IMG/VR virus record: IMGVR_UViG_3300036770_005874
Span: 1 to 64,000 of that record
Origin: a virus
Reading direction: 5' to 3' (one strand)
Length of the DNA: 64,000 nucleotides
Both the position numbers and the translations under genes were made by a program. Shown here one piece after another: positions 1 to 7,938 of this stretch. Under the pieces are notes generated by a model. It did no database searches, was not told the DNA's origin, and worked only from the letters and a program-made list of their open reading frames with translations. Within the stretch, counting starts at the first letter, position 1; each line of letters opens with the position of its first letter.

Positions 1-59
1 GCGATATCCTGGCGGAGGTTGGCGGCGATGGACTTGCCGTCGATCAGTTTTGCAGTCAT
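1..59 (-). CDS. folD: FolD, N-terminal fragment
   Basis: Only the first 19 codons lie in the window, read leftward from an ATG at 59 (MTAKLIDGKSIAANLRQDIA). This start matches bifunctional methylenetetrahydrofolate dehydrogenase/cyclohydrolase, a cytosolic enzyme of one-carbon metabolism. It is divergent from the tRNA cluster, as I recall for Pseudomonas aeruginosa. Identification rests on a short sequence, so it is likely but not certain. This is host chromosome outside the prophage. Confidence 0.75.
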   Translation of the reverse strand, partial: MTAKLIDGKSIAANLRQDI

Positions 60-192
60 GACGCGTGCTTAACCATGAGGAGGGGTGGAAAAAAGATCGC
101 GCATTCTCGCACGGCAGCCCCATCGGGCAAAGGCGCATGCATCGTCTGCTCCCGTAACTCCTTTTCCCAGCAGGATTTTTTTCATTTTCGTG

Positions 193-219
193 TTGACGCT
201 TGCAGAACGCCTCTATAAG
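193..219 (+). promoter_or_regulatory. Promoter of the tRNA cluster
   Basis: TTGACG at 193-198 and TATAAG at 214-219 with a 15-base spacer, followed by a GC-rich discriminator, about 100 bases before tRNA-Arg. This fits a strong stable-RNA promoter. The short spacer is slightly unusual. Confidence 0.6.
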
Positions 220-319
220 ATTCGCCCCGCTTGTCGAGCACAGCCAGCCGCTGGGTAAGATGGCAACGACCGGAAGCGGTTGGAGCTGTAGCTTAGAAGT
301 CTGTTCCGCAGATGATTAA

Positions 320-396
320 GCGCCCGTAGCTCAGCTGGATAGAGCATCCGCCTTCTAAGCGGATGGTCGCAGGTTCGAGTCCTGCCGGGTGCGCCA
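320..396 (+). tRNA. tRNA-Arg (UCU)
   Basis: A 77-base cloverleaf with anticodon loop TTCTAAG (anticodon TCT), a standard GGTTCGAGTCC T-loop region and an encoded CCA end. First tRNA of a three-gene host cluster. Confidence 0.95.
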
Positions 397-428
397 TTTG
401 GCGAATCAGGCACAAGCAACGCAATATG

Positions 429-504
429 GTGGGCGTAGCTCAGTTGGTAGAGCACAGGATTGTGGCTCCTGGTGTCGTGGGTTCGATTCCCATCGTCCAC
501 CCCA
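429..504 (+). tRNA. tRNA-His (GUG)
   Basis: The cloverleaf has acceptor stem GTGGGCG/CGTCCAC, anticodon GTG in loop TTGTGGC and encoded CCA. The G at 428 can serve as the extra 5' G-1 typical of tRNA-His, opposite discriminator C501. Confidence 0.95.
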
Positions 505-512
505 TATTCGAG

Positions 513-540
513 AAAACGCCAGGCAAAAGCCTGGCGTTTT
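513..540 (+). terminator. Hairpin between tRNA-His and tRNA-Leu
   Basis: AAAACGCCAGGC, loop AAAA, GCCTGGCGTTTT: a perfect 12-base inverted repeat ending in a T run, typical of an intrinsic (possibly bidirectional) terminator. It lies inside the tRNA cluster, so it may be a processing hairpin or imply that tRNA-Leu has separate transcription. Confidence 0.7.
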
Positions 541-558
541 CGTTTCAAGCGTTACCAC

Positions 559-643
559 GCGGACGTGGTGAAATTGGTAGACACACCAGATTTAGGTTCT
601 GGCGCCGCAAGGTGTGAGAGTTCGAGTCTCTCCGTCCGCACCA
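559..643 (+). tRNA. tRNA-Leu (UAG), prophage attachment gene
   Basis: An 85-base class II tRNA: acceptor stem GCGGACG, anticodon loop TTTAGGT (TAG), long variable arm and encoded CCA at 641-643. The integrase gene begins 173 bases downstream, and foreign DNA starts directly after the tRNA. The tRNA gene is complete at this junction. Confidence 0.95.
601..643. other. Probable attL at the tRNA-Leu 3' end
   Basis: The host tRNA cluster ends here and a P4-type integrase follows. P4-family integrases commonly use tRNA 3' ends as attB, so the core should lie within the T-arm and acceptor stem. No matching copy was found elsewhere in the window, so the core length cannot be fixed. Confidence 0.6.
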
Positions 644-816
644 TCTTTTTCTTTCGCTAGCTTCCGATACCTTTCGCGAAACCACTAGCGGCGCGCTCTA
701 CAGCGCATTCCCCAAGAGCATATATCTTTCGCAGTCCTTCGCTGCGTTCGCATACATTCGCGCATTTCTAGTACATTCCCCAGTACAGCTGAGTTCGACT
801 GATCTGCGGATGTACT
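644..816 (+). promoter_or_regulatory. Region between attL and int, with repeated CATTCCCCA
   Basis: A 173-base non-coding stretch. CATTCCCCA occurs at 706-714 and 774-782 and a related ACATTCG lies between them. Repeats like these could be integrase arm-binding sites, but nothing in the sequence proves it. No clear terminator for the tRNA cluster remains. Confidence 0.35.
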
Positions 817-2043
817 ATGCCCCTCACCGATACCGCCGTCCGTAACGCCAAAGCCCAGGAAAAGGACTACTCCCTGAACGACATGGACGGGCTGTCGCTG
901 TTCGTCTCTGCGAAGGGTACGAAGTCCTGGCACTTCCGCTTCTCCTGGCACGGCAAGCAGCCGCGCATATCCCTTGGCACCTACCCAGAGCTCAGCCTTC
1001 GCGACGCGCGCGAGGCGCGAGACAAGGCTCGATCGCTGGTGGCCAAGGGCATCGATCCGCGCCTTCAGCGGCGAGCGGAAAGGCACGAAGCAGGCCGATC
1101 CGCAGAGTCGACCTTCGCTGCAGTCGCCGAGCGCTGGCAGGAGTTTCGCAACCCGCGATTGACCGCCGGCCGGCAGGGCAGCGTCGCCCAGAGTCGGCGA
1201 TACCTGGACAAGGACTTGATCCCCGCGCTCGGTAAATTGCCCATCTCGGAGATCACTCGTGCCGATGTACTGGGCGCCGTCCGTCGGATTGAGCAGCGCG
1301 GTGCGCTGGATGTGGCGAAGAAGTGCAGGACCTGGCTGAACCAGATCTTCCGCTTCGCGATAGCCGAGGGGCTTACGGAGTCCAACCCGGCTTCTGACCT
1401 GGACATCATGGCCGCCCCGGCGCCGGCGCCGCAGCACAACCCGCATCTGAAGCTGAATGAGCTTCCTGAGTTGCTCAGGGCTCTCAGAGCTTATAGCGGG
1501 TCGAGCATCACCGCGTCGGGCGTGCGCCTGCTGCTGCTCACCATGGTGCGAACGCAGGAGCTGCGTTTCGCTGAGCGGAAGCAGTTCGACCTCGGCGAGG
1601 CACTCTGGAGCATCCCGCCTGAAGTGGTGAAGCAGCTGCAGGGTAAAGCAAAGGAGGATCGGAACATGCCCGACTACCTGGTGCCGCTATCGCGCCAGGC
1701 TGTTGAGGAGGTTCGCAAGCTGCTGGCCATCGGCGGCAACTACCGCCTGCTGCTGCCCGGGCGCAATGACCCGAACACGCCGATCAGCGAGAACACCCTG
1801 AACACTGCGCTCAAGCGCATGGGCTATGAGGGGCGCCTGACCGGCCACGGTATCCGCGGCACGATCTCGACGGCGCTGCATGAGGCTGGCTTCAAGTCGG
1901 AGTGGATCGAGGCCCAGCTGGGCCACGCGGACCCGAACAAGGTCCGCGGTGCATACAACCACGCCGAGTACCTGGAGCAGAGGAGGGAGATGATGCAGTG
2001 GTGGGCCGACAAGCTCGATGAGCTGGAGCGTCAGGCCTCCTAA
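817..2043 (+). CDS. int: Prophage integrase (P4-type tyrosine recombinase)
   Basis: A 408-residue tyrosine recombinase that should integrate and excise the prophage at tRNA-Leu. The N-terminal 90 residues form the arm-DNA-binding domain of P4-like integrases (GLSLFVSAKGTKSWHFRF, ISLGTYPELSLRDARE). A core-binding domain spans about 95-200. In the catalytic domain MVRTQELR holds the first Arg, LTGHGIRGT the HxxR pair, LGHADPNKV the second His and YNHAEY the likely nucleophile Tyr. It is the first gene after attL and converges on the AlpA-like gene, whose stop overlaps its own end by four bases. Confidence 0.93.
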   Translation: MPLTDTAVRNAKAQEKDYSLNDMDGLSLFVSAKGTKSWHFRFSWHGKQPRISLGTYPELSLRDAREARDKARSLVAKGIDPRLQRRAERHEAGRSAESTFAAVAERWQEFRNPRLTAGRQGSVAQSRRYLDKDLIPALGKLPISEITRADVLGAVRRIEQRGALDVAKKCRTWLNQIFRFAIAEGLTESNPASDLDIMAAPAPAPQHNPHLKLNELPELLRALRAYSGSSITASGVRLLLLTMVRTQELRFAERKQFDLGEALWSIPPEVVKQLQGKAKEDRNMPDYLVPLSRQAVEEVRKLLAIGGNYRLLLPGRNDPNTPISENTLNTALKRMGYEGRLTGHGIRGTISTALHEAGFKSEWIEAQLGHADPNKVRGAYNHAEYLEQRREMMQWWADKLDELERQAS

Positions 2044-2258
2044 TTGGCTTTGGCTTCCTTCTCGGCCTGCCAGGCGCGCACCTCGTCCTCGCGCCAAGCC
2101 ACTGCGCGGCGGCCAATCTTGCGCTGGCGCGGGAAGCGGCCGGCAGCCATCTCGGTGTAGATGAAGGTTGTGCCCATGCCGGTGATCTCCCGCACCTTGG
2201 CGATGCGGAGGAAGTTCACCTGGGTCTCGGTGATTGGGGTGGCTTCGACTGCAGACAT
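2040..2258 (-). CDS. AlpA-family DNA-binding protein, possible excisionase
   Basis: A 72-residue protein with one winged-helix/MerR-like fold: the segment FLRIAKVREITGMGTTFIYT is the helix-turn-helix and FPRQRKIGRRAVAWREDEV the wing, typical of AlpA/Xis-type regulators. Members of this family next to phage integrases act as excisionase or regulate the integrase. It lies tail to tail with int and is the last gene of a leftward group from 3695. The excisionase role is inferred from size, fold and location. Confidence 0.75.
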   Translation of the reverse strand: MSAVEATPITETQVNFLRIAKVREITGMGTTFIYTEMAAGRFPRQRKIGRRAVAWREDEVRAWQAEKEAKAN

Positions 2259-2274
2259 GGCAGGTCCTCTTCGG

Positions 2275-2697
2275 TCAGGTATTCGGGGCGTGGTAGGGGC
2301 ACCGGCAGCGATCTGGGTGCTGTCCCGTGCCTCGGCAAATGTTCGGGGTGAGGGCGGCCAGCTCCTCCTGGGAGAGGGGCTGTGCCTCTGGCTCGATGGC
2401 CGGCAACTGGTCGACCTCGGCGATCGGCAGGCCGACCTGCAGCGCGACGCTGCGCTCGAGCACGGCGCCGCGGGAGCCTTGCCAGCCTGGAAGCAGGGCG
2501 ATCAGGTCGCTGCCGAGCATTTGGCGCAGAGCCTGGCGCATGTAAGAGTCCCAGTCCGGCTGGGCCGGGTTCTCTGCCGGGTTCTCCACGTGGTAGCCCT
2601 GGGCGCGCAGCCGAGCGGCCTCGGCGTGGAAGGCGGGGTAGTTGTATTCGGGCAGGCCGGTCATGGGGCCGGCCAGGTAGATGCGTTTCGCGGGCAT
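2275..2697 (-). CDS. DUF4406-type (deoxyribosyltransferase-like) protein
   Basis: A 140-residue protein beginning KRIYLAGPMTGLPEYNYPAF, the signature of the DUF4406 family, which is related to nucleoside 2-deoxyribosyltransferases; SDLIALLPGWQGSRGAVLE is the second conserved loop. The last 15 residues carry CRGTG and HPDRCRCPYH, a cysteine/histidine cluster that may bind metal. Such genes are common in phage accessory regions; a role in nucleotide metabolism is family-based inference. Confidence 0.7.
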   Translation of the reverse strand: MPAKRIYLAGPMTGLPEYNYPAFHAEAARLRAQGYHVENPAENPAQPDWDSYMRQALRQMLGSDLIALLPGWQGSRGAVLERSVALQVGLPIAEVDQLPAIEPEAQPLSQEELAALTPNICRGTGQHPDRCRCPYHAPNT

Positions 2698-2747
2698 GAG
2701 CGGGTCCTCCGCGCCGGCAGTGCAGGCGCGCTTGATTACGGGGATGG

Positions 2748-2837
2748 TCAGTTGCTAGGGAGTATTGGCGTGCAGCGCAGACAGCGGCACTTGCCGATGC
2801 GCTCGCCGGTGGTGCGGCAGTAGGTGGGTGTGTTCAT
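2748..2837 (-). CDS. Small cysteine-rich phage protein (29 aa)
   Basis: A very small gene read from the ATG at 2837 (MNTPTYCRTTGERIGKCRCL start). Its ATG overlaps the TGA of the upstream gene as ATGA, which suggests translational coupling and supports it as real. It has four cysteines with a CRCLRC motif, similar to the CRCPYH tail of the DUF4406 protein in the same group. Function unknown. Confidence 0.6.
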   Translation of the reverse strand: MNTPTYCRTTGERIGKCRCLRCTPILPSN

Positions 2838-3532
2838 GGGGCCACCCGCTTGAACTCGACGACCCAGACCCAGGGGTTGGCGGCCCAGCTGCCCTCGCCG
2901 TTGAGTGATTCCCAGAGGAAACCGAAGGCGCCCTTGGCGGTGTCGCCCCAGCAGCCGATATCGGCGCACGCTTGCCGTGCATGGTCGCAGGGCTCGCCTT
3001 TCACGCCCTCGGCCAGGGCCTGCTCCTCGCTGATGTCCTGCAGGCGCTCGACTCGCACGGCGGTGATTTCCAGCAGGATGCGGGCCTGCTCGCGCTTCAT
3101 GTGGATGGATGGGCGCACGTCGCGTGGGTAACTCCAGTGCGAGACCGCGTGAATTGGCTCGCCATCATCATAGTCCCAGTACATGACCGGCGCCTTGTCG
3201 GCGCAGTAGCGAGACAGATCCACAACATCACTGGTCTCGCGGTCGATTTCGGTGCTCTCGCGCACCCACATCCGGTCGCCGGGCAGGCCGTATGGGTAGC
3301 GACCTAGCACCGCCAGTTCCTGCGCGCACTCGACCTCAGTGGCACCGCTGACGACGAAACCCCAGCGCGGATCGTGTTGACCAACTGCAGACCAGCGAAG
3401 CAATGGATCGCTCTCTCCGGGATTCTCCTTGGGTATCTGGTCACCCTTCACCAAGCGCCGCGTGACCGTCTTCCGGCCCTCAAGAATGGCGCGCACCATG
3501 GCTCCGCTGAACAGGATGGGGCGCTCAGTCAT
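2834..3532 (-). CDS. ASCH-like phage protein
   Basis: A 232-residue protein with the layout of phage ASCH/PUA-like proteins: PILFSGAMVRAILEGRKTVT at the start, GDRMWVREST in the middle, and RPSIHMKREQARILLEI followed by VRVERLQDISEEQALAEGV. These proteins probably bind RNA or modified nucleotides; no activity is established. I chose the ATG at 3532 because family members start with this MTERPILF-like segment and upstream sequence is unrelated. It overlaps the neighbouring small genes on both sides, consistent with one leftward unit. Confidence 0.7.
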   Translation of the reverse strand: MTERPILFSGAMVRAILEGRKTVTRRLVKGDQIPKENPGESDPLLRWSAVGQHDPRWGFVVSGATEVECAQELAVLGRYPYGLPGDRMWVRESTEIDRETSDVVDLSRYCADKAPVMYWDYDDGEPIHAVSHWSYPRDVRPSIHMKREQARILLEITAVRVERLQDISEEQALAEGVKGEPCDHARQACADIGCWGDTAKGAFGFLWESLNGEGSWAANPWVWVVEFKRVAP

Positions 3533-3695
3533 GGCCTGGATCTCCGAGCTTGGTTTCACCGCATGCGCAACGGTAGACGCCTCGCTTGCTGATTCGGATG
3601 GTTCTCGGTCCGCCGCTCTGGGTGATCCGGTTGTGGGCGAACTCCCACTTGTGACGCTTGCCGGTGCTGCAGGCACGGAGTGTTTTTTCAGGCAT
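3525..3695 (-). CDS. Small zinc-ribbon-like protein (56 aa)
   Basis: Read from the ATG at 3695, which has a GGAGAAG ribosome site just upstream. The protein has one Cys near the N-terminus (LRACSTGKRHKWEF) and a CRC-type pair (VYRCACGETK) near the C-terminus, resembling short phage zinc-ribbon proteins. It overlaps the ASCH-like gene by eight bases and is probably the first gene of this leftward group. Function unknown. Confidence 0.6.
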   Translation of the reverse strand: MPEKTLRACSTGKRHKWEFAHNRITQSGGPRTIRISKRGVYRCACGETKLGDPGHD

Positions 3696-3774
3696 GACTT
3701 CTCCCTCGCCAGTGGCGTGAAGGGTGGGTTGTGGGTTAGGGTCAAGCGAGGCGGATATATCTAGGGAGCGGAGA

Positions 3775-4437
3775 ATGGAAGTAACTTTTTCGATGGATGT
3801 GACTGACGGCGAATCTATTCGCGCGCTTTGTGAAGTCTGCAAAATCGATCAGAAGCATTTGGTTGTTAGGTCTGCGCGGCGCCGGAATGATCATGACGAT
3901 TTCTCGTCGATAACTGAATACCAAGTCATCCAGTGTCAGAACTGCGACTGCCTTTCGTTTCGCCGCGAGTACTCTAATTCTGAGGATTACATTCAGGATA
4001 TGGAGACTGGAGAATACTTAACCGCGTATACAATTGATCTCTATCCAATCAGAACCGCCGGGCGATTCAGGATTGATGGATATCGATTCCTGCCAGCAGA
4101 GGTTAAAGCTATCTATGACGAGCTTTTGCAAGCGATGAATGGGGGGCAAAATATATTGGCAGGGCTTGGAGTTCGATTGCTTATTGAAATGATCTGTCGT
4201 GACAAGAAGGCAGTGGGAAAGACTCTTTTTATTAAGCTAGACGATCTTAAGTCTAAACATGTTCTGACGGAGTCTGATGTTGAGATTCTCCACCGCTTGC
4301 GATCAATGGGTAACGATGCTGCTCATGAGGGTAGAGCCAGTAGTGCCCCTCAACTTACTCTCGCCATGAACGTTGTAGAGAACTTGATGAAGAGTGTTTA
4401 CATACATCCACGACAGGCCAAGCAAGCGTTTAGCTAG
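3775..4437 (+). CDS. DUF4145 domain protein, accessory cargo
   Basis: A 220-residue protein. The N-terminal part has two CxxC pairs (CEVC and CQNC), a likely zinc ribbon; the C-terminal part has the DUF4145 signature AGLGVRLLIEMICRDKKA and LRSMGNDAAHEG. DUF4145 occurs with nucleases and in defence loci, but no function is assigned here. The gene is visibly AT-richer than its neighbours and divergent from the 3695 group, as expected of a separately acquired lysogenic gene. The ATG at 3775 follows a GGAGCGGAGA site; the upstream extension has no such support. Confidence 0.7.
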   Translation: MEVTFSMDVTDGESIRALCEVCKIDQKHLVVRSARRRNDHDDFSSITEYQVIQCQNCDCLSFRREYSNSEDYIQDMETGEYLTAYTIDLYPIRTAGRFRIDGYRFLPAEVKAIYDELLQAMNGGQNILAGLGVRLLIEMICRDKKAVGKTLFIKLDDLKSKHVLTESDVEILHRLRSMGNDAAHEGRASSAPQLTLAMNVVENLMKSVYIHPRQAKQAFS

Positions 4438-4737
4438 ATCAAATAATTCAGTGTCGATCATGGGGCTTGTGTCCACGGAATAACTACCGCGCCATCCGGC
4501 GAAGAACACTGCCAGGCCAGCTGGTGGATGCTTTCGTCGCCTGCGTCGTCGTGTCCCTGGCCAGGCTGTGACCCTTCCCTATACTCAAGACCACGCCCGC
4601 CGGCCGCGCATCGGGCAAGGATGACGGCCGGGCAGGGTGGCTTATGTTCGTGAATGTAGTGGCTTTTTGATGTTACCCTGTTATAGCTTCTCCATGCGTT
4701 TTGTGCGTATTCGCCTGATGTAACGTAAGGAGTCGGT
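4438..4737. other. 300-base intergenic stretch, possible gene remnant
   Basis: No convincing gene. A leftward open frame covers most of it (ending near 4458) but lacks a plausible start codon and ribosome site; it may be a degraded gene. The last 40 bases are AT-rich and likely hold the promoter of the next gene. Confidence 0.4.
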
Positions 4738-5064
4738 ATGAAGGGTTTCGCGGTGTTTTGCGTGCGCTGGTCTGGTGTGTTGTGCCTGGCCTGCATTGTT
4801 TGGTTCGTGCTAGGAAGCGCTCTGGGTGGGGATCGGAAATCTCCAAGTCTGCTACCGATTTACTTCTTTTGTGCCTTCTATGCCGTCTGGCTTGCCAAAG
4901 TCATCGGACATATTTGGGAGCGAGCTAGGGCATGGCGCTTTGGATGGTTGGCCCGTGGTTACATCGTTCTGTTTTCCATCCCTGGCTTTCCGATAGCGCT
5001 GCTGAGCCTTCTGATCTGGCACAAGATCATCAAGTTCGACTACGTCAATGAGCTGGCGGAATAG
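4738..5064 (+). CDS. Small inner-membrane protein
   Basis: A 108-residue protein with three hydrophobic segments at about 5-28, 37-57 and 75-95 and a short charged tail. No family is recognised. GTAAGGAG just before the ATG is a good ribosome site. It sits alone between cargo genes in a base composition unlike the phage core, so it is probably a lysogenic conversion gene. A membrane-based exclusion role is possible but unsupported. Confidence 0.6.
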   Translation: MKGFAVFCVRWSGVLCLACIVWFVLGSALGGDRKSPSLLPIYFFCAFYAVWLAKVIGHIWERARAWRFGWLARGYIVLFSIPGFPIALLSLLIWHKIIKFDYVNELAE

Positions 5065-5078
5065 GGCAGCTAATCGGC

Positions 5079-6551
5079 TCACGCTCTGCGGTCCAGCTGC
5101 TGCTTGATCCGCCGCCCGATCCAGCGCACCACTGGTACCGCCTTGCTATTGCCGATGGCCTTGTAGCGCGGGCCGTCCGGGCATTCCTCGGCGGTTTTGC
5201 CGCGCCATGGGATCAGCGTGTGGTCGTCGGGCATACCCTGCAGGCGTTCGCACTCACGCGGGGTAAGACGCCGAACGCCGGACACGGCAACCAGCATGTC
5301 GGCTTCCGTCACCGGATTGCTGTTGTTACGCTGATTGCCGGCGCGCAGTGTTGGTGCCACCACGGCGACCTGGCCGCCGGCATTGGCATGGCTCTCGCCG
5401 TGGCCCATGGCGCGGAGCGTGGGTGAAAGCTCGCCAGCGTCAGCGCCATAGTCCTTGCAGCTGAATGCGAGTACAGCGTTCTCTTGAACGTTGTTGCGGC
5501 CGAGGGTGTGAGCCTGATCCAATTCTACGCATGGATCTTGCGTGCCGTGCACCACAAAGGTTTCCGTCTCGGCATCCATCCGCATGCCGCCTGGGTGGGC
5601 GCTCAAGGCGGTGCTGACGTCGGTCTGCTGGCAATTGGCGCCGCCACCGAAGGCGACCAGCAGACCCTGCTCGGCATCCTGCAGCGTGGCGGAGCCTGCT
5701 GCCTTGCCGCCGGCTTGTAGGGTGCCGGCGATGAGGTTTGTCGGCAGGCAATCATTTCCAGCCGGGATGCCGCCGTTCTTCCCGTAGCTGGAGGTGACAG
5801 TGGCAGCAGTCAGGGGGATATCGTCATGGCTGTATCCACCGTCGCGGCGAGCGCCGCCAGCAATGGTGCCGGTAGGGTTTTCCCCCTGGCTTCGGCGCGG
5901 CGGATGATCCCGGCGCATGCTTTCGGACTCAAGAAGTACCGCTGCGGGATCGAAGTCTGCTCGAGCACTTGCGACAACGAACACACGGCGGCGTCGTTGG
6001 GCCACTCCGAAATATTGGGCATCCAGCACCCGCCACGCGGCTGCTCGCTTGGGTCCATACACACAACCAGCGTTCGTCCACCTTCCCCCTGACGGGAGGA
6101 GCGCATCGGATTCGCCCACCAGGGCCCCGAGGAAGCAGCCGAACGCGTTGCCTTTGTCGGAGAGGACTCCTGGCACGTTTTCCCAGACGACGATGCACTC
6201 GTCTCCTGCGGGGCGAACATGGTCAACTGCATCTGCCAGCTCCACGAATTTAATAGTTAGGGCGCCACGCGGATCGGCCAGGCCAGCACGCATTCCGGCC
6301 ACGCTGAACGCCTGGCAGGGGGTGCCGCCGACGAGGATCAGCGGCGCGGCGATGATGCCGAGCAGGACCTCGCGGCACAGCTTGGTCATGTCGCCCAGGT
6401 TGGGGACCTTCGGCCAGCGGTACGCCAGCACGGCGGACGGGAAGGGCTCTATCTCGGCGAACCAGCGGGGCTTGAAGTCCAGGCATTCCCAGGCCAGAGA
6501 CGCCGCCTCGATGCCGCTGCAGATTGAGCCGTAGTCGATAGCGCAGGTCAT
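5079..6551 (-). CDS. Orphan DNA cytosine-5 methyltransferase
   Basis: A 490-residue C5-methyltransferase that would methylate cytosine in DNA. Visible motifs are SICSGIEAASLAW (motif I), GGTPCQAFSVAGMRAGL (motif IV with catalytic Cys), VWENVPGV (motif VI), QRRRRVF (motif VIII) and YKAIGNSKAVPV (motif X). The region between motifs VIII and X (about residues 210-430) contains several copies of a PTLRAGG/AGTLQAGG-like element, as in many phage methyltransferases. No cognate endonuclease is nearby, so it probably protects phage DNA from host restriction or affects transcription. Confidence 0.9.
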   Translation of the reverse strand: MTCAIDYGSICSGIEAASLAWECLDFKPRWFAEIEPFPSAVLAYRWPKVPNLGDMTKLCREVLLGIIAAPLILVGGTPCQAFSVAGMRAGLADPRGALTIKFVELADAVDHVRPAGDECIVVWENVPGVLSDKGNAFGCFLGALVGESDALLPSGGRWTNAGCVYGPKRAAAWRVLDAQYFGVAQRRRRVFVVASARADFDPAAVLLESESMRRDHPPRRSQGENPTGTIAGGARRDGGYSHDDIPLTAATVTSSYGKNGGIPAGNDCLPTNLIAGTLQAGGKAAGSATLQDAEQGLLVAFGGGANCQQTDVSTALSAHPGGMRMDAETETFVVHGTQDPCVELDQAHTLGRNNVQENAVLAFSCKDYGADAGELSPTLRAMGHGESHANAGGQVAVVAPTLRAGNQRNNSNPVTEADMLVAVSGVRRLTPRECERLQGMPDDHTLIPWRGKTAEECPDGPRYKAIGNSKAVPVVRWIGRRIKQQLDRRA

Positions 6552-6645
6552 GCGTACCTCAGAACAGGGCCATCTGTAGGTCGAGCGTCGCCACGCCGCT
6601 GGGGTAAACTCAGCGGCATATAGATCAACTCAAGGATGGCGGTGC

Positions 6646-6933
6646 GTGAATAAGGTTTTGATTGTTGGTTTGTCGCTGTTTGGACTGACTGCCTGTGGCG
6701 GCGAAGAGGGGCCCTCTACCAGCACGCATGAGCGTTGGGCTGCAGCCTGCGAGGAAATGGAGCGGAACAACGATAAGTTCTGGGAAGTTTCCGTAGGAGC
6801 TTGTCGTAATGCCGATTCCCTATCTGAAGCTCAGATAGCTGAGCTGCTGAAGTTTTACGAGGCTGCTCAGTCTGCTGAGGACAAAGTGAGGAATGTCGAA
6901 GCAGAGGGGCGCCAGAAGGGTTACACCCAATAG
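6646..6933 (+). CDS. Small lipoprotein, cargo
   Basis: A 95-residue protein read from a GTG at 6646. The first 17 residues form a lipoprotein signal ending in the lipobox LTAC; the mature chain is short, acidic and helical. There is no Asp at position +2, so the outer membrane is expected. It is transcribed against the methyltransferase and the early operon, as expected for a gene expressed from the prophage. No homologue recognised. Confidence 0.65.
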   Translation: MNKVLIVGLSLFGLTACGGEEGPSTSTHERWAAACEEMERNNDKFWEVSVGACRNADSLSEAQIAELLKFYEAAQSAEDKVRNVEAEGRQKGYTQ

Positions 6934-7122
6934 CAATTGGCGCGCTCTAACCAGGTATCAGCTACCAGCCTGTTCTGACAACTTGAGCAGGCTAGAGTGA
7001 TCACTGCGTATTGCTGGGCTTGCTGGGTGACGCGGAGGCAGTCGGCGACTTGCTGACCATCTGTTCAGGCTTCGCATGTGCTGGCAGACTGCCTGCACAC
7101 ATCAGCCTCAGGGACGACAACG

Positions 7123-7893
7123 ATGCTTCGAGCGATTGTTCTGGCCTGCCTTTTGGCAGTGACCAATGCGCATGCTGCAGCACTACAACCAGCGCCTTTC
7201 AACCAGCAGGCTGTCGACGAGATTGCCCGCCACTGGAACCAGACCTATCCCCAGTTCCAGGCTGAGTCGGCCCAGTACCCCGGTGACTCACCGGAAGCAC
7301 TGGTGATCCTCGCGGGCTACTTGCACGACGCCTTCGCATCGGCCGGCTACAGCCTGGACGAGACGCTGTACATCTACCTTTCGCAGAGCAGCCCTGGCGC
7401 CATACAGATGCACCAGTTCGCATCGCTCTCTGGTCTTGGCACGGTGATACTGGGGCTCGACGGTGGCGGCCCGAAGTCCGTCTACCTGGTAAACGCCGAG
7501 ATCCTTTCCAAGCGCACGTACGATTACCTGCGGAAGCTGTCCACGAATGTGCCCATCGAGGAGGCCAACTACATCCTCGAGGGCACCCGTGGCGACAGCA
7601 TCAGCGGTGAAGGCGTTGTGCGGAATGAGTTCCGCGAACTCGGGCGCCTGGTGCTCGGCGAGGATGAGTGGGAGGGGTGGGTAGTGTTCAAGGAAGGTGA
7701 ACTGCTCACTACTGCCGGCCGCCCCGTAGGAGTGGCCGACCTTCGCAATGCGTCGGCCGACTACCGCGAGTTCGTCATGTCCATCGTCAACCAGAAGCGC
7801 TTCCTGAAGATTCAGGGCGTCACGGTGCGGGCACCTGGAACAGAGACTGTCTTCGACGAGACGCAGGACATCCTCATCCTCATGCTGAAGTAA
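7123..7893 (+). CDS. Exported protein of unknown function
   Basis: A 256-residue protein starting at the ATG at 7123; residues 1-20 are a signal peptide cleaved after AHA. The mature chain is soluble, with no membrane segment, so it is periplasmic or secreted. I do not recognise the fold. Placed convergent with the early left operon and next to a lipoprotein gene, it is probably lysogenic cargo. An upstream in-frame ATG would destroy the signal peptide and was rejected. Confidence 0.65.
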   Translation: MLRAIVLACLLAVTNAHAAALQPAPFNQQAVDEIARHWNQTYPQFQAESAQYPGDSPEALVILAGYLHDAFASAGYSLDETLYIYLSQSSPGAIQMHQFASLSGLGTVILGLDGGGPKSVYLVNAEILSKRTYDYLRKLSTNVPIEEANYILEGTRGDSISGEGVVRNEFRELGRLVLGEDEWEGWVVFKEGELLTTAGRPVGVADLRNASADYREFVMSIVNQKRFLKIQGVTVRAPGTETVFDETQDILILMLK

Positions 7894-7938
7894 CGCGCGG
7901 TTTTCGATCAGAGGCCGGCAGTCCCTGGGCGGCAGGTT

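Noticed and set aside
213-660. Open frames across the tRNA cluster on both strands
   Set aside because: They are translations of the tRNA genes themselves, without ribosome sites or coding character.
644-816. A second attachment core at the right end
   Set aside because: I looked for the tRNA-Leu 3' end sequence beyond 61.5 kb and found none, so no attR is claimed.
685-1446. 253-residue frame opposite the integrase
   Set aside because: Arginine-rich shadow of a clear tyrosine recombinase gene on the plus strand.
4458-4796. 112-residue reverse frame between the DUF4145 gene and the membrane protein gene
   Set aside because: Its only start lies inside the next gene and there is no ribosome site; at most it is a gene remnant.
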